Source of the DNA: Thiemannella venezuelensis
Lineage (GTDB): Bacteria; Actinomycetota; Actinomycetes; Streptosporangiales; Streptosporangiaceae
Reading direction: 5' to 3'
DNA: 64,000 nucleotides
Assembly: GCF_014203605.1 (NCBI RefSeq)
Contig: NZ_JACHJJ010000012.1
Location: 124,001-188,000 of the forward strand
The position numbers and the translations under genes are program-made. The number at the start of each line of letters is the position of its first letter. The stretch's first letter is position 1. The notes beneath the pieces were generated by a model. It was given only the letters and a program-made list of their open reading frames with translations. It searched no databases and had not been told where the DNA came from. Shown here in pieces: positions 26,907 to 35,587 of the stretch.

Positions 26907-27851
26907 CTATTGATGACGGCGCCGCGCCTCTCCGCCCGGGGGCCGGTAGCGGCGGACCTCCGCGAGAGCCCGCTCCAGGAGGTCGGGAGCCTCCTGGGGC
27001 AGCCAGACCACGCGGGGGTCGCGACGGAACCACGACTCCTGGCGGCGGACGAACCTGCGCGTCGCCCGGATCGTCTCCTGCCTGGCCTGCTCCTCGCTCC
27101 ACTCCCCCGCCAGGAAGCGCAGCACCTGGGCGTAGCCGAGCGCGCGGCTGGCCGTACGGCCCTCGGCCAGGCCCTGCCCGGCCAGCTCCCGCACCTCCTC
27201 CACCAGCCCGGCCTCCCACATGCGGTCGACCCGGAGCGCCACCCGCTCGTCCAGCACGTCCCTGGGCACCTCGACGCCCAGCTGCACGCTGTCGTAGACC
27301 GCGTCGTAGGACGGCATCGTGGCGGAGAAGGGCCGCCCGGACAGCTCGATGACCTCCAGCGCGCGCACGATCCGGCGCCCGTTGCCCGGCAGGATCGCCT
27401 CGGCCGCCGCCGGGTCCCGCTCGCGGAGCCGCGCGTGCAGCGGGGCCGCGCCCGCACGCTCCAGTTCGGCCTCCAGCCGGGCCCGGATCTCCGGGTCGGT
27501 GCCGGGGAACTCCAGGTCGTCGAGCGCGGCCCGCACGTAGAGGCCGGACCCGCCCACCAGGACCGGCACGACGCCCCTGGCCCGCAGCCCGTCCATCAGC
27601 GGCCGGACCAGCGCCTGGTACTCGGCCACGCTCGCGGTCCGGCGCACGTCCCAGACGTCCATCAGGTGGTGGGGGACCCCGCGCCGCTCCTCCGTCGAGA
27701 GCTTCGCCGTCCCGATGTCCATCCCCCGGTAGAGCTGCATGGAGTCGGTGTTGACGACCTCGCCTCCGAGTTCGAGGGCGAGGTCGACGGCCAGATCGGA
27801 TTTTCCGGCCGCGGTGGGACCGACGACGGCGATGACAGGTAGCTGAGGCAC
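26907..27851 (-). CDS. miaA: tRNA dimethylallyltransferase
   Basis: 314 residues from GTG 27851. The P-loop is GPTAAGKS (residues 11-18), followed by NTDSMQLYRGMDIGTAKL, HHLMDVWD, VGGSGLYVRAALDDL, GNGRRIVRALEV and RFVRRQESWFRRD, all standard for MiaA. It adds the isopentenyl group to A37 of tRNAs reading U-initial codons, making the substrate for MiaB (35588-37096 here). Longer open sequence upstream in this frame lacks MiaA similarity, so this GTG was taken. Confidence 0.96.
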   Translation of the reverse strand: MPQLPVIAVVGPTAAGKSDLAVDLALELGGEVVNTDSMQLYRGMDIGTAKLSTEERRGVPHHLMDVWDVRRTASVAEYQALVRPLMDGLRARGVVPVLVGGSGLYVRAALDDLEFPGTDPEIRARLEAELERAGAAPLHARLRERDPAAAEAILPGNGRRIVRALEVIELSGRPFSATMPSYDAVYDSVQLGVEVPRDVLDERVALRVDRMWEAGLVEEVRELAGQGLAEGRTASRALGYAQVLRFLAGEWSEEQARQETIRATRRFVRRQESWFRRDPRVVWLPQEAPDLLERALAEVRRYRPPGGEARRRHQ

Positions 27852-27926
27852 GGCGACAAGTCTCTCAACATCGCGGGTATGCACGAGAGCGGCACCATCG
27901 TCGCGCCGGGATCGGGGGATCCGATC

Positions 27927-28118
27927 ATGCCGATCTTCGGCAGGGCCGAGGACCTGCCGGGCCGGCACTCCGACCCGGTGGAGGATCTCACCGAGCAGGG
28001 CACCGGCAGGGCGCAGCAGGAGGCGGGCCGGAGGACCGGCGGCCGGTACGGCGGGCAGATCGGCACGGCCGCCTCCTGCGCGCGCCTTCAGGCCTGGGCG
28101 GGCCGCGCCGGGCGGTAG
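27927..28118 (+). CDS. Possible degenerate MT0933-like antitoxin protein
   Basis: 63 residues from ATG 27927, with GGGGGA about 10 bases upstream; an earlier ATG at 27879 is in frame. It starts MPIFGRAEDLPGRHSD and continues to GRRTGGRYGGQIGT. This follows the layout of small actinobacterial MT0933-type antitoxin proteins (Met-Gly-hydrophobic-Phe start, repeated polar helix, TGGKY-x2-QI-like end). The Lys/Asp-rich helix expected in the family is replaced by Arg/Gly/Glu, and the last 31 bases overlap the convergent DHFR-like gene. It may be a decaying copy or a chance frame. Confidence 0.4.
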   Translation: MPIFGRAEDLPGRHSDPVEDLTEQGTGRAQQEAGRRTGGRYGGQIGTAASCARLQAWAGRAGR

Positions 28119-28639
28119 TCGAGGACGATGGCGCCGGAGGCGAACGTGTGGGTGCCGGCGAGGCGCCAGGTCGTGGTGTCCACGCCGTCGCGGAACAGGC
28201 GCCTGCCCTTGCCGACGACGACCGGGTGGAGGAAGAGCTTGAGCTCGTCGAGGAGGTCGTGTTCGATCAGGTAGCCGATCAGGCTCCCGCTGCCGTAGAT
28301 CAGCAGGTCCTTGCCCTCCTCGGCCTTCAGCTTGGCCACGGCCTCGGCGACGTCGCCCTCCAGGACGGTGGCGTTCCACTGCGGGTCCTTGAGCGTGGTG
28401 GAGGCCACGTACTTCGGGATGTCGTTCATCTCGCCCACCTCCTCGCCGGCCGCCTCCATCGCCGGCCAGGCCTGGGACATGCCGTCGTAGGTGACGCGGC
28501 CGAGAAGCAGGGCGCGGCTCTGGGCGATCTGACCGGCCTGGAACTTGTCGTGGTCCTCGTTCCAGAACGGCGCGGTCCAGGCGGGCTCCTCCACGACGCC
28601 GTCCATCGAGATGAAGACGATCGCGACGACCTTGCTCAT
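28088..28639 (-). CDS. Dihydrofolate reductase family protein (RibD C-terminal-like)
   Basis: 183 residues from ATG 28639 with AAAAGGAGC upstream. It has the DHFR/RibD fold: VVAIVFISMDGVVEEP, then LLLGRVTYDGMSQAWP, YVASTTLKDPQWNATVLEGDV, LLIYGSGSLIGYLIEHDLLDELKLFLHPVVVGKGRRLF. These segments match the single-domain family of uncertain substrate (often annotated YyaP/YwjB-like), not the folate-pathway FolA. It would bind NADPH and reduce a small substrate. It is transcribed alone, divergent from the response regulator at 28843. Confidence 0.9.
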   Translation of the reverse strand: MSKVVAIVFISMDGVVEEPAWTAPFWNEDHDKFQAGQIAQSRALLLGRVTYDGMSQAWPAMEAAGEEVGEMNDIPKYVASTTLKDPQWNATVLEGDVAEAVAKLKAEEGKDLLIYGSGSLIGYLIEHDLLDELKLFLHPVVVGKGRRLFRDGVDTTTWRLAGTHTFASGAIVLDYRPARPAQA

Positions 28640-28842
28640 GATCCGCTCCTTTTCATCCGGGTTCGTCCGTCCCGTACTTGGATGCACCTTCGTCGGCGCA
28701 CCCAGCCTCGCCAAGCGCGGTCACCGCTCGTTGGCGGCGGCGCTCTGCAAGGTCTGTGCGCTTTCGGTGTGTAATGAGCTTCGCCGAACGGCGGGTTCGG
28801 CTGGTAGTGCACCGCTCACCAGAACCTTGTGAAGGATTCACA

Positions 28843-29448
28843 TTGATCAGAGTGATCCTCGCCGAGGACGTCCGGATCCTGCGTGAGACGCTGGCCGCCG
28901 TCCTGGACCTCGAGGACGACCTCGACGTGGTCGGCGTGACCGGAAGAGGCGACGAGATCGTCGCCCTGGCCCTGGAGACCCGGCCCGACGTGGCCGTACT
29001 GGACATCGACCTGCCCGGCATGGACGGTCTGAGCGGGGCGAACGAGCTGCGCGGAAGGCTGCCCTCCTGCCGGGTGGTGATGCTGACCGGTCTCGCCCGG
29101 CCGGGCTACCTGCGGCGTGCGCTCTCGTCCGGGGTCTCCGGTTTCATGCTCAAGCACGCACCGGCCGGTGAGCTGGTCGACGCGATCCGCGCGGTCGCCT
29201 CGGGGCGGCAGGCCGTCGACCCCCAGTTCGCGCTGGCCGCCCTCCAGAAGACCGACAGCCCGCTCGCCGCCCGCGAGGCCGACGTGCTGCGGCTGGCGGC
29301 GACCGGAGCGGAGGCCGAGGAGATCGCGCAGGCGCTCTCCCTCAGCGTCGGGACCGTCCGGAACTACCTGTCGTCCGCCGTCATGCGGCTCGGTGCGCGC
29401 AACCGCATCGACGCCGTCCGCATCGCCACGGACGAAGGCTGGATCTGA
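28843..29448 (+). CDS. NarL/FixJ-family response regulator
   Basis: 201 residues from TTG 28843, chosen because GAAGG lies 7-12 bases before it and MIRVILAEDV is the normal receiver start. Phospho-acceptor Asp54 is in VAVLDIDLPGMDG, and the Lys is in FMLKHAPAGEL. The LuxR-type helix-turn-helix (about 145-195) is LAAREADVLRLAATGAEAEE then LSVGTVRNYLSSAVMRLGARNRIDAVRIA. The kinase gene (29477-31333) is convergent and 28 bases away. The pair is clearly DesK/DesR-like in type. Confidence 0.92.
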   Translation: MIRVILAEDVRILRETLAAVLDLEDDLDVVGVTGRGDEIVALALETRPDVAVLDIDLPGMDGLSGANELRGRLPSCRVVMLTGLARPGYLRRALSSGVSGFMLKHAPAGELVDAIRAVASGRQAVDPQFALAALQKTDSPLAAREADVLRLAATGAEAEEIAQALSLSVGTVRNYLSSAVMRLGARNRIDAVRIATDEGWI

Positions 29449-29476
29449 CGCCGGGACACCCGGCGCGGGGAGGCCG

Positions 29477-31333
29477 CTAAGGAGCGGGGAGCGGGACCCG
29501 GGCGGTCAGCGTGTACGAGCCGTCCAGGGCCTCGCCCTCCAGCTGCCCTCCCACCGCCCGCACCCTGTGGGTGAGATTGTCCAGCCCCATGCCCGGCGCG
29601 GCGCCGCCCGCCCGGACGCCGTCGTTCCTCAGCCTCAGGAGGACCTGCCCGCCGACGGTCTCCGCGTCGAGGGTGCAGCGTCCGCCGTCGCTGTGGCGCA
29701 GCACGTTCGTCACGCCTTCGCGGAGCACGATCGCCAGGACCGAGCTGAGCTCGGAGGTGAGCGCGAGGCGGGTCACGGAACCGTCCACCTCGTATCCCGC
29801 GGCGGCCAGAACGGTTTTCGCCGATTCGAGTTCGTCGTCCAGCGAGATCGCGCGACGGCCCGCCGCGACCGTCTCGATGTCGGCGAGGGCCTGCCGCGCG
29901 ACGGCCAGGCCGTCCTCCAGTTCCCGCTGGGCCCTCTCCCGGTCCCTGTCCATCAGGCGGAAGGCCAGCTCGCTCTTCAGGACGATGACCGAGAGGCCGA
30001 ATCCGAGCAGGTCGTGCAGGTCGCGCGCGAAGCGCAGCCGTTCGCGGGCGACCTCGGTGCGGGCCAGCTCCACGCGCGCGGCCCGGAGGTCGCGGGCCAG
30101 CCGGGCCATGCGGACGAGACCGTAGACGACGAGCGCCCGCTCGCCTATCCAGACCATCTCGTAGGTCTGGTCGACCACGCTCGTGCCCTGCAGGGTGACA
30201 CCCGCGAAGGTCAGCGTGAAGAAGTCCTGGACGATCAGGGGGACGGTCACCGCCCAGCGCAGCCATCCGCGGAGAAGGACCGCCGTGAGCGCGGGGAGGA
30301 AGATGCTCATGTACCACAGCTCCCGCTCGAAGACGAGCGACGGCGCGAGCGCCACGACCGCGGCGGCGGCGAGCGTCCACTGCCAGTGCCGTGGCCGCCC
30401 GTCGTCGTCTCCCGGCGTGCAGGCGCGCAGGAAGATCAGTGTGAACGCGGACAGCAGGACGAGGAACAGCACGACCTCGCCGCCGGACGCCTGCTCCTTG
30501 AGGATCTGGCGGACGGGGCTGGTCAGCAGCATCAGGCAGACGGTCGCCGCGCCGAGCCCGGCCACGACGGGCGTGGTCAGGTCGTCGGCGACCCGCCGCC
30601 CGGCCGGTGCGCCGTCGCGGCTGGCGTGGGCGACCGACCTGGTCTCGTTCAGGGCCGACCGCGCGGTCGCGAGGCCGGCTTCCAGCTGCGCGCGGGCCGT
30701 ACCGGGCTCGGCCGCTGCGGAGACGGCCTCTCCGCAGCGCACCACCTGCTCAAGGCTCGTTCCGACCCGTTCGTTGAGCTGCTGCGCGAACGCGAGACGC
30801 TCCCTGGCGACCTCCGCCTCGGCCAGGGCGGTCCTCGTCTGGTGCAAGCCGGCCACCAGGTCCGCGAACCGCGCGACACCGTACAGGGCGATGCCCACGA
30901 AGGCCGCGTGTCCCAGAGCGAGGTAGAGGGCGTCCCATACCGTCGGACGGACCTGGAGGCCGGACAGGTACTGGGCCGCGACGACGAGCGCGAAGCCGCC
31001 CCAGGCCAGCGCGGGCGGCCGGACGAGCAGGAGCACGGCGGCGGCGAGGAAGCCGGTGTTGCCGTACCAGGTGCTCGCGAACATCAGCAGCCCGGTGACG
31101 GTGAGGACCGCCTGGAGCGCGAGCGTCCACTGCCAGGCCCTGGGGCGCCGGCCGTCGGCCGTCCGGACGCAGTTGTAGAGATGGAGGAGCAGGAGGGCGG
31201 TGAGCAGCCCGCATCCGAAGGCCTTGCGGCCTGGAGGGTCGTCGGCGCGGAAGATGCCGATGAACCCGCCGTACGAGAATCCGATGCTGACGACCACCGC
31301 TACAAGCCTGGCAAGCTTGAAGGCCACTCCCAT
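29477..31333 (-). CDS. DesK-type histidine kinase with an internal duplication
   Basis: 618 residues made of two copies of a membrane-plus-dimerisation unit about 250 residues apart. Copy 1 (about 1-245) and copy 2 (about 250-500) share GRRPRAWQWTLA / GRPRHWQWTLA and EVARERLAFAQQLNERVGTSL / EVARERLRFARDLHDLLGFGL. Each has about five membrane helices. In copy 2 the phospho-acceptor His440 is intact; in copy 1 the aligned residue is Asn187. Only copy 2 is followed by an ATPase domain (LREGVTNVLRHSDGG, GMGLDNLTHRV). Copy 1 is therefore probably a pseudo-kinase sensor fused to the active kinase. Partner: the 28843 regulator. Confidence 0.88.
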   Translation of the reverse strand: MGVAFKLARLVAVVVSIGFSYGGFIGIFRADDPPGRKAFGCGLLTALLLLHLYNCVRTADGRRPRAWQWTLALQAVLTVTGLLMFASTWYGNTGFLAAAVLLLVRPPALAWGGFALVVAAQYLSGLQVRPTVWDALYLALGHAAFVGIALYGVARFADLVAGLHQTRTALAEAEVARERLAFAQQLNERVGTSLEQVVRCGEAVSAAAEPGTARAQLEAGLATARSALNETRSVAHASRDGAPAGRRVADDLTTPVVAGLGAATVCLMLLTSPVRQILKEQASGGEVVLFLVLLSAFTLIFLRACTPGDDDGRPRHWQWTLAAAAVVALAPSLVFERELWYMSIFLPALTAVLLRGWLRWAVTVPLIVQDFFTLTFAGVTLQGTSVVDQTYEMVWIGERALVVYGLVRMARLARDLRAARVELARTEVARERLRFARDLHDLLGFGLSVIVLKSELAFRLMDRDRERAQRELEDGLAVARQALADIETVAAGRRAISLDDELESAKTVLAAAGYEVDGSVTRLALTSELSSVLAIVLREGVTNVLRHSDGGRCTLDAETVGGQVLLRLRNDGVRAGGAAPGMGLDNLTHRVRAVGGQLEGEALDGSYTLTARVPLPAP

Positions 31334-31385
31334 AGAGGGTCAAACTAGCCGATACGCAGAGGTGATGATCGGAGACGCCGCCGCG

Positions 31386-31910
31386 TCAGCTCCAGAGCAT
31401 CGGCTGCAGGTAGCCCTCCAGGGTCAGCAGCCACCGCTTGGACTCCACGCCCTCGCCCCCGCTGAACCCGCCCAGGCCGTTGCCGGCGACCACCCGGTGG
31501 CAGGGCACGAGGACCGGGATCGGGTTGGCGCCCATGATCGACCCGATGGCCCGCGCCGGGATCCCGGTCCCGCTGCGGGCGGCGAGCTCGCCGTAGGTCA
31601 CCGCCTGCCCGTAGGGGACCGTCTCGTACAGCGTGCCCAGGACCCTGCGCTGCACGGCCGTGGTCAGCCGCCAGTCCACCGGGACGGTGAAGACCCGCAA
31701 CCGCTCGGCGTAGTAGTCCGCCAGCTCGCCCAGCACCGGAGCCGTCCGCCCCGGATCGTCCGCCTCGGCCAGCCCGAGCCCGTCCAGCAGCCGCTCCCTG
31801 AGCCACCGGTCGCCGCCCCAGCCCAGGCCCGCCACGCCGTCCTCGGTGACGGCGGCCGTCATCTCCCCCAGGGGTGTCGGCAGGCGCCCGAACGCCACGG
31901 TTCCCACCAT
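31386..31910 (-). CDS. ogt: Methylated-DNA-[protein]-cysteine S-methyltransferase
   Basis: 174 residues from ATG 31910 with AGGAG upstream. The active-site PCHRV (Cys137) is preceded by [16 protein letters not shown], and [24 protein letters not shown] is the helix-turn-helix that flips the base. It repairs O6-alkylguanine by suicide transfer to Cys137. There is no Ada domain, so it is the stand-alone Ogt type. It may be monocistronic; 52 bases separate it from the kinase gene upstream on the same strand. Confidence 0.94.
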   Translation of the reverse strand: MVGTVAFGRLPTPLGEMTAAVTEDGVAGLGWGGDRWLRERLLDGLGLAEADDPGRTAPVLGELADYYAERLRVFTVPVDWRLTTAVQRRVLGTLYETVPYGQAVTYGELAARSGTGIPARAIGSIMGANPIPVLVPCHRVVAGNGLGGFSGGEGVESKRWLLTLEGYLQPMLWS

Positions 31911-32437
31911 CGCTCCTGCGTCCCTTCGCGAGCTCGTCGTCCTCGGCGCCTCCGGCGCGGTCCCGCCCCGTCGCCTCGACCTGCCCCCCGCCCTGGAAAG
32001 GGCGGGCAGCCCGTGCCGCTTCACGCGGCGGGCCGCGGCGCACGCCGTGGAACGGGGCGCCCGACGCTTCACCGACCCGGGCGTCCTCCGAGTCCCCACG
32101 CCCTGAGACGACCGGCCCGGCGGCCCGGCCTCTGGCTTTGATGCATTTCGCGCCGTTCACATCAGCGTACTCGGAATGCCCGGTAGTGCACCGCCCCCGC
32201 CGGAACTTCGGCAGGAGCACCCGCCGCCGTTCCGGGGCGGTCGTCTCGACCGGGATGCCTCCGGGCGCCGGGAAGCGGAACGAGCGCCGCCGGACATCGT
32301 CGAGGCCTCCGTCGACCGGCGATGCCGCCGGTCGGATGCGGCACGCATCATCCCGCAAACACGACCGGACCCATCGGCCGGGCCGAACCCGCGGGCGTGG
32401 CGGCGGCGGCCTCACGGCAGGCGGTAGTTTGACGCGC
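31911..32437. other. 527-base gap without a supported gene
   Basis: No reading frame here has recognisable protein similarity. Bases 31928-31948 (CGCGAGCTCGTCGTCCTCGGC) resemble codons 3-9 of the RNase Z gene, so part of the gap may be a decayed duplicate. Bases 32137-32190 are less GC-rich and may hold a promoter. Confidence 0.5.
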
Positions 32438-33358
32438 ATGACGCGCGAGCTTGTGGTCCTCGGCACGGCGAGCGCCGTGCCCACGCGGCACCGCAACCAC
32501 AACGGCTACCTGCTGCGCTGGGACGGCCAGGGCTTCCTGTTCGACCCCGGCGAGGGCACCCAGCGCCAGATGACCCGGGCGGGCGTCGGCTCCCACGACG
32601 TCACCTGGATCTGCGTCACCCACTTCCACGGCGACCACTGCCTCGGCGTCCCCGGCATCGTCCAGCGCATCGCCAGGGACGGCGTCGCCCACCCCGTCCA
32701 GGCCGCCTACCCGGCGAGCGGCGAGACCTACTGGCGCCGCCTGCGCCACGCCTCGGTCTTCGCCGACACCCAGGTGATCGCCGAGCGCCCGGTCTCCGGA
32801 GAGCTCGCGACCTTCGACGCGGGCCCGGTGACGCTCACCGCCCGCCCGCTCTCCCACCCCGTCGAGGCGTACGGCTACCGCCTCGACGAGCCCGACGGCC
32901 GCCGGATGATCCCCGCCCTGCTGCGGGAGCGGGGCGTCGAGGGACCCCTGATCGGCAGGCTCCAGCGGGAGGGGACGGTGACCGCTCCGGACGGCTCGGC
33001 CGTGCGGCTGGAGGACTGCAGCGAGCCCCGCCCGGGCCAGAGCGCCGCGTTCGTCATGGACACCCGCCTCTGCGACGGGGTGTTCGCGCTCGCCGACGGG
33101 GTGGACCTGCTGGTGATCGAGTCGACGTTCCTGTCCGGCGAGGCGGCCCTGGCGGCCGACTACGGTCACCTGACCGCCGCCCACGCGGGCCGGGTCGCGG
33201 CCGAGAGCGGGGTCCGCCGCCTGGTGCTGACCCATGTCTCCGAGCGCTACGGCCCCGACGACGAACCCCGTTTCGTCGAGGAGGCGGGCGCGTTCTTCGA
33301 CGGCGACATCGTCCTGGCCCAGGACCTGGCGCGGGTGCCGGTCCCCAGGCGCGCCTGA
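32438..33358 (+). CDS. rnz: Ribonuclease Z
   Basis: 306 residues from ATG 32438. The metallo-beta-lactamase core is complete: THFHGDH (His62, His64, Asp66, His67), an FVMDTR strand, [17 protein letters not shown] and VLTHVSERY with the distal metal His. The opening [21 protein letters not shown] is typical of RNase Z. The enzyme cleaves the 3' trailer of tRNA precursors. It sits amid tRNA-modification genes (miaA, miaB) but on the opposite strand. Confidence 0.95.
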   Translation: MTRELVVLGTASAVPTRHRNHNGYLLRWDGQGFLFDPGEGTQRQMTRAGVGSHDVTWICVTHFHGDHCLGVPGIVQRIARDGVAHPVQAAYPASGETYWRRLRHASVFADTQVIAERPVSGELATFDAGPVTLTARPLSHPVEAYGYRLDEPDGRRMIPALLRERGVEGPLIGRLQREGTVTAPDGSAVRLEDCSEPRPGQSAAFVMDTRLCDGVFALADGVDLLVIESTFLSGEAALAADYGHLTAAHAGRVAAESGVRRLVLTHVSERYGPDDEPRFVEEAGAFFDGDIVLAQDLARVPVPRRA

Positions 33359-33387
33359 CGGGCGGCCCCTTCCGGCGGCGGCGCGGA

Positions 33388-34119
33388 TCAGACGCGCCTG
33401 AGCAGGGCCACGACGTAGCCGACCCCGTAGGGGGCCTCGTCGTAGAGGATCTCGCCCTTCAGCGGCCCGTCCGCCCCGTCTCCGGTTCCCGCGCCGTCTC
33501 CGGTTCCGGCTCCGTCTCCGGTTCCGGCTCCGGCTCCGGCGAGGACCTGCAGCGCGGCCCTGCCGCCGGCCCAGAGCTCCGCCGCCTCGCCGGGATCGAG
33601 CTCCGGGACCCGCCCGCGGGCGAGCGCGCGCACGATCCCGGCGTCGTACGCCTCCGCACGGGGGTCCAGGTAGCCCGGGGACTTCTCGGTCAGGCGGGCG
33701 GAGCCGTCGGCCATGACCAGCAGCGCCACCCGTCCGGCCGCGGCCGCCAGCCGCCCGCCCAGCGCCGCGCACTCCTGCGGGGAGGCGTCGAAGGGCACCG
33801 CGTGGAACCCGGAGGCGGCCAGGCCGCGCTCGTCGAGGAGCCTGCGGCCGATCGTGAGGGAGAGCGGCAGGACCGGGGCGCCCGCGCCGGCGCGGACGTC
33901 CACGCCCCAGGGGGCGAGGCCGCCGGCGGCGTCCGGCCCGTAGGTCCCGGCCGCCTCCGCCCCGCCGACCACCACGACCGCGTCGGGCTCGGTGTCCCGC
34001 AGGGCGTCCACCGCGGTCGCGCACGCCGCTCGGAGCCCGTCGAGCTCGGCGGCGGCCGCGCCGGCCAGTTCGGGGACCAACAGCGGAGGGTGCGGGCACA
34101 CGGCGGCGGCGACGATCAC
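33388..34119 (-). CDS. Class III extradiol dioxygenase-like protein
   Basis: 243 residues. The start MIVAAAVCPHPPLLVPELAG has the His expected for the metal site of LigB-like dioxygenases; the middle has VVVVGGAEAAGTYGPDAAGG. This stand-alone protein is a conserved member of the actinobacterial miaB-miaA block, but its reaction is unknown. The C-terminal part contains three GTGDGA blocks from an 18-bp repeat, just before the conserved end LKGEILYDEAPYGVGYVVA. Convergent with rnz. Confidence 0.85.
   Translation of the reverse strand: MIVAAAVCPHPPLLVPELAGAAAAELDGLRAACATAVDALRDTEPDAVVVVGGAEAAGTYGPDAAGGLAPWGVDVRAGAGAPVLPLSLTIGRRLLDERGLAASGFHAVPFDASPQECAALGGRLAAAAGRVALLVMADGSARLTEKSPGYLDPRAEAYDAGIVRALARGRVPELDPGEAAELWAGGRAALQVLAGAGAGTGDGAGTGDGAGTGDGADGPLKGEILYDEAPYGVGYVVALLRRV
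33477..33530. repeat. Three 18-bp in-frame tandem repeats in the dioxygenase-like gene
   Basis: Units 33495-33512 and 33513-33530 are identical (CGTCTCCGGTTCCGGCTC); 33477-33494 is a close variant. They encode GTGDGA blocks. Unit length and phase resemble the repeats in the dehydrogenase gene at 19043, although the sequence differs. Confidence 0.9.
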
Positions 34120-34187
34120 GCCGCCAGACTAACGGAGCCCGCCCGCCGCACGGCCGCACCGGCGGGCCGGGAACCTCCGTCCGGGGA

Positions 34188-34784
34188 TCAGTAACCGCCG
34201 ATCGGGGGGTTGGGCGGGCTGAATCCGGGAGGGCCGTCGGACCGGGGGTCGGTGTGGAGGTCCGAGGCGGGCTGCTCCGGCTCCTGCCGGGAGTCCTGCC
34301 CCTTCTTGCCCGCGGTGGAGGTGGCGGGCTTGTCGGACCGGGCGCCGGTGTCTCCCTCGCCGGGCGCGCCGGAGTCACCGGGGCCGGCGGCGGTGTCCTC
34401 TCCGGATCCCGGCCCGTCGGCCGCGCCGGAGTCGTCGGCCGTGCCGGAACCGTCGGCCGCGCCGTCCGGGCCGGTCGCGGCGTCCTCGGGCGCCTCGCCG
34501 GATCCCTCTCCGGAGCCCTCGCCCGCTTCGGGAGCCTGCCGGGCTCCCTGCGTGCTCCCCGACGGGGACGTGCCGGAACCCCCGCCGGCGCCGCCGAGCA
34601 GGACGAAGACGGCGCCCGCGCTCACGAGGGCGGCGGTGAGGGCGGATGCGACGGCTATGGCCAGGCCGCGCTTCCGGGATACGGATCCGGCTGCCGCGCG
34701 CCGGGAGGGCGGCCCGCCGGGGCCGGTGAGGACTTCGGGCTCTCCGGCCTGCTCGGGGCGGCCGGGAGGCGGGGGGACGTGCAT
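34188..34784 (-). CDS. Single-pass membrane protein with long acidic disordered tail
   Basis: 198 residues from ATG 34784, chosen because CAGGGAG lies about 10 bases upstream; a start at 34823 would add 13 residues. A Pro-rich cytoplasmic part of 40 residues with Arg/Lys before the membrane is followed by one helix (41-64, LAIAVASALTAALVSAGAVFVLL). The outside tail of about 130 residues is Gly/Ser/Asp/Glu-rich (GSGEGSGEAPED and similar), ending PPNPPIGGY. No enzyme domain is visible. It is divergent from the 34865 gene, which encodes a protein of like design. Confidence 0.7.
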   Translation of the reverse strand: MHVPPPPGRPEQAGEPEVLTGPGGPPSRRAAAGSVSRKRGLAIAVASALTAALVSAGAVFVLLGGAGGGSGTSPSGSTQGARQAPEAGEGSGEGSGEAPEDAATGPDGAADGSGTADDSGAADGPGSGEDTAAGPGDSGAPGEGDTGARSDKPATSTAGKKGQDSRQEPEQPASDLHTDPRSDGPPGFSPPNPPIGGY

Positions 34785-34864
34785 GTGGAACAACTCCCTG
34801 CGGTTTTCGATGGAAACCTCCACGGCTTCCGAGGGTGCCGAACCACACTAGCCACAGTAACGAA

Positions 34865-35572
34865 ATGCCCGCGCATCAATCACAAAGGAATTACGACTTG
34901 TCATCTATTGAGAGACTTATACGTACTTCAAGGCCATATGTCCTGATTGGCGTGCTGGCCGCCGCCGGGGCCGCGGGTCTCGGCCTGCTGCTCAGCACGA
35001 ACACCGCTCCGGACGCTGCCCCGTTCGTGCCCGCGGGCACCGCCGTACCGGACGGGGAGTCGTCCTCCCCCGGCCGCCATGCCCCCGGCGGAGCCTCCTG
35101 GGACTCGCCCGTCCCGGTCCCGGCCGCCTCCGCGCCGACCGGAGGCTCCGCTCCGGAGGACTCCGGCGGTCCGGGTCCCGCCCGGGAGCCGCTCGCGCCC
35201 GCCCTCGCCCCGGGCCCGCTCCCCCGGACCACCCCTCCGGTGCTCCCGCACGCCCGTCCCGCCCCCGGCGGACCGGGCGGCTCCGCCGCGAAGAGGCGCC
35301 CCGCCCCGCCGTCCCGCACGCCGGAGCCCGCGACCGGCGGGTCCGCCCAGGCGCGGCAGGCGCCCGCCCCCCGGCCGCGTCCCACGCCGGCGCCGGCGCC
35401 GCGGAGCCCGGAGGCACGCCCGCCCGCGGCGCGGACCCCGGAGGCGCATCCGGCGGCGCCGCCGGTCCCGGTCCCGAGGCGGCCGGCTCACCTGCCGGAC
35501 CCGTGCACGACCTTCGACGAACTCCGCCGCGCCTACTGCCATGCCGTGCTCGAAGAGCTGTTCCCCCGCTGA
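34865..35572 (+). CDS. Single-pass membrane protein with Pro-rich tail and C-terminal Cys pair
   Basis: About 235 residues from ATG 34865; GTG 34835 is an alternative and neither has a good ribosome site. A short N-terminal part is followed by a helix (24-44, PYVLIGVLAAAGAAGLGLLL), about 150 residues rich in Pro/Ala/Arg, and a compact C-terminus DPCTTFDELRRAYCHAVLEEL. The two Cys there probably pair. Codons 4-27 are strikingly AT-rich for this genome (CAA TCA CAA AGG AAT, ATA, AGA, ACT), while the remainder is normal high-GC. Function unknown. Confidence 0.65.
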   Translation: MPAHQSQRNYDLSSIERLIRTSRPYVLIGVLAAAGAAGLGLLLSTNTAPDAAPFVPAGTAVPDGESSSPGRHAPGGASWDSPVPVPAASAPTGGSAPEDSGGPGPAREPLAPALAPGPLPRTTPPVLPHARPAPGGPGGSAAKRRPAPPSRTPEPATGGSAQARQAPAPRPRPTPAPAPRSPEARPPAARTPEAHPAAPPVPVPRRPAHLPDPCTTFDELRRAYCHAVLEELFPR

Positions 35573-35587
35573 ACCGCACCGGGCGGA

